Part shown: positions 6,675-7,908 of the stretch, one piece after another | How positions within the stretch are numbered: the stretch's first letter is position 1 | How the letters are laid out: each line of letters opens with the position of its first letter | Origin: Caldilineaceae bacterium | GTDB taxonomy: Bacteria; Chloroflexota; Anaerolineae; Caldilineales; Caldilineaceae | Reading direction: 5' to 3' | Length of the DNA stretch: 7,908 bases | NCBI GenBank assembly: GCA_028819675.1 | Contig: JAPPKT010000363.1 | Span: 1-7,908, forward strand | Notes under the pieces: model-generated | What the model was told of the DNA's origin: nothing | What the model saw: only the letters and a program-made list of their open reading frames with translations | The model's database searches: none | Program-made: the position numbers and the translations under genes

Positions 6675-6680
6675 CTCCTT
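6675..6680 (-). promoter_or_regulatory. Ribosome binding site deciding the racemase start
   Basis: AAGGAG on the minus strand, seven bases before the ATG at 6667. It supports this start over the in-frame ATG at 6805. Confidence 0.75.
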
Positions 6681-6735
6681 GCTGAGAACGGGTCCGCACT
6701 TTGGGCGGATCGGCTGCGATGACCAGTTAGAGTGA

Positions 6736-6765
6736 AGTTTAGTCCATTTCGACGTATGTAATCAA
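6736..6765 (-). promoter_or_regulatory. Weak candidate promoter for the racemase gene
   Basis: On the minus strand TTGATT (6765-6760) and TAAACT (6741-6736) each match four of six consensus bases, 18 bases apart, overlapping the stop of the upstream MFS gene. The predicted leader is about 60 bases. It could allow the racemase and M20 genes to be expressed apart from the transporter, but the match is poor. Confidence 0.2.
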
Positions 6766-7908
6766 GTAGAAGGCGGTTGAAAGAGCTCGCGAAACCTGCT
6801 TCCATATCGTTGCCTGAACTCCGGCAGGAAGAAAGAGCCCAGACCGGTCAGCGCTGCGAGAGCGGCAAGGGCGTACATGCTGGCGTTCAGTCCAAAAACG
6901 TCGCCCAACATGCCGATAGGCGTTACGAAAAGGGCACCGATTCCCCAGACCATGCCCATCATCACTCCTGAGGCCATTGCCATGCGGTCCGGGGCCAGCT
7001 CCTGAGCCAAAACGGTGGCCACGGGCTGGCTGGCAAACAGGGCCATACCGGCGATGATCAGCATCAGGAGGCTCAGGACTCCGTCCGTTCTGACAAAGGC
7101 GAAGATTGACAGGGCGGAAAGCAGGAGCGAGATGACGATGACCCACGAGCCGGAGTAACGGTCGGACAGGTGGCCGCCAAGCAGTCCTCCCAGAGCGCCG
7201 AACAGTGAAAGCGCGGACAGGCCGAGGCCGCCGACGACGAGGGTGACGGCTCGACTGTCAACCAGAAAGATGGGTAGGAAGGTCCTGAACCCGCCCCAGA
7301 TCGCAGCTCGGAAGGTCATGAGCACGGCAAGCAGAAGCAGCGGACCGACGAAGGTCTGGGCTGCGGAGGCAAGACGACTGCCTTGTTCGTCTTTCGATTG
7401 GGAAGCGGACGACTCCTTGGGAACGTCCACGCCGATGAAGTAATAGAGGGCGGCGGCGGCAATCAACCCGAACGGTATCATCAGGTAGGTGGACTCGAGT
7501 CCGAAGAGAGTGACGACGCCGACGCTGAGGAGGGGTCCGACGGCGATGCCGATGTTGCCGGCGAAGGCGAAGATGGACATGGCTGTGCCGTGGCGGCCAC
7601 CGGACGCGGCGCGCACCATCATGGCGGCGTGGGGATGGAAGATGGCGTTGCTGAACCGTCCGAATACGACGCAAACCATGAGTAGGGTATAGGTCGGGGC
7701 GAGGCCGATAAAGCTCATGCCGAGCGCGGCGCCGATCATTCCGATAATCATGAACCAGGCGCGGGGGAAGCGGTCGACCAGCCAGCCGATGAAGGGCTGA
7801 ACCGGCATGAGCATGAAGCTGGTGAGGGAGGTGAAGAATCCCACGTCGGTCAAGCTCAGGGACATTCTGTCGATGAGCAGGGGCCAGAGGGGAATGAGCG
7901 TGGCGTAG
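6762..7908 (-). CDS. MFS transporter, Fsr (fosmidomycin resistance)-like, N-terminus outside window
   Basis: The frame is open through the right edge: 14 further residues (YATLIPLWPLLIDR) precede the ATG at 7865 and continue the protein naturally, so that ATG is internal and the true start lies beyond the window. At least 381 residues are visible; the family is about 390-410 long. Numbering from the ATG at 7865, about 11 hydrophobic helices are seen, split by a hydrophilic loop at 146-168. Motif A occurs as GWLVDRFPR (27-35) and as GGHLSDRYSG (230-239). The segment FGRFSNAIFHPHAA (68-81) followed by GRHGTAMS and GNIGIAVGPLL (103-113) is characteristic of Fsr-like transporters, with the HP dipeptide in helix 4. 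Fsr proteins are proton-coupled effluxers, but relatives move varied small molecules. It is upstream of the racemase gene by 94 bases in the same direction; substrate unknown. Confidence 0.85.
   Translation of the reverse strand, partial: YATLIPLWPLLIDRMSLSLTDVGFFTSLTSFMLMPVQPFIGWLVDRFPRAWFMIIGMIGAALGMSFIGLAPTYTLLMVCVVFGRFSNAIFHPHAAMMVRAASGGRHGTAMSIFAFAGNIGIAVGPLLSVGVVTLFGLESTYLMIPFGLIAAAALYYFIGVDVPKESSASQSKDEQGSRLASAAQTFVGPLLLLAVLMTFRAAIWGGFRTFLPIFLVDSRAVTLVVGGLGLSALSLFGALGGLLGGHLSDRYSGSWVIVISLLLSALSIFAFVRTDGVLSLLMLIIAGMALFASQPVATVLAQELAPDRMAMASGVMMGMVWGIGALFVTPIGMLGDVFGLNASMYALAALAALTGLGSFFLPEFRQRYGSRFRELFQPPST

Noticed and set aside
6691..6711. Imperfect dyad GGTCCGC / GCGGATC upstream of the racemase
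   Set aside because: Only five contiguous base pairs with one mismatch beyond, no T-run and no relation to the ribosome binding site; likely chance in GC-rich DNA.
6668..6805. N-terminal extension of the racemase from an ATG at 6805
   Set aside because: It overlaps the upstream MFS gene's end, lacks family similarity, and a strong AAGGAG precedes the ATG at 6667.

Overview
This window is a compact, GC-rich stretch of bacterial DNA. It carries seven protein-coding genes, two of them cut by the window edges, and short gaps between genes. No rRNA, tRNA, insertion sequence or CRISPR array was seen. The host is a bacterium with Shine-Dalgarno initiation, as AAGGAG-type sites precede several genes. 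The gene mix (sulfatase, Pro/Thr-linker lipoprotein with a ricin-type trefoil, CNDP-like M20 hydrolase, hydantoin/Asp-Glu racemase, Fsr-type MFS) would fit an uncultured Chloroflexota or similar marine/soil heterotroph. This is a guess from style, not a marker-based placement.

Left part (1-1281): the 3' end of a purine nucleoside phosphorylase/MTA phosphorylase family gene on the + strand meets, tail to tail, a - strand gene for a secreted lipoprotein with a three-repeat beta-trefoil (ricin B-like) domain. Between that lipoprotein gene and the next gene is a divergent intergenic region (1282-1474). It holds a perfect TATAAT -10 element reading toward the lipoprotein and an 8-bp inverted repeat just before the sulfatase gene.

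Middle (1475-4266): a + strand formylglycine-type sulfatase without a signal peptide runs convergently into a - strand 14-helix DHA2-type MFS exporter. The two stop codons overlap, sharing 4 bp.

Right part (4365-7908): three more - strand genes precede that exporter in transcription order: an Fsr-like MFS transporter (5' end beyond the window), an Asp/Glu/hydantoin racemase family protein, and an M20 metallo-dipeptidase/deacylase. The order MFS - racemase - M20 hydrolase - MFS, with gaps of about 94-155 bases, suggests a catabolic module: uptake of a small amide, peptide or hydantoin-like compound, epimerisation, hydrolysis, then efflux or exchange. This pathway is an inference.

The most unusual non-coding signal is the leader just upstream of the M20 gene (5735-5779, - strand). 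Two mutually exclusive 9-bp stems share one arm, and a 14-codon open reading frame covers exactly the same bases, an arrangement that resembles an attenuator.
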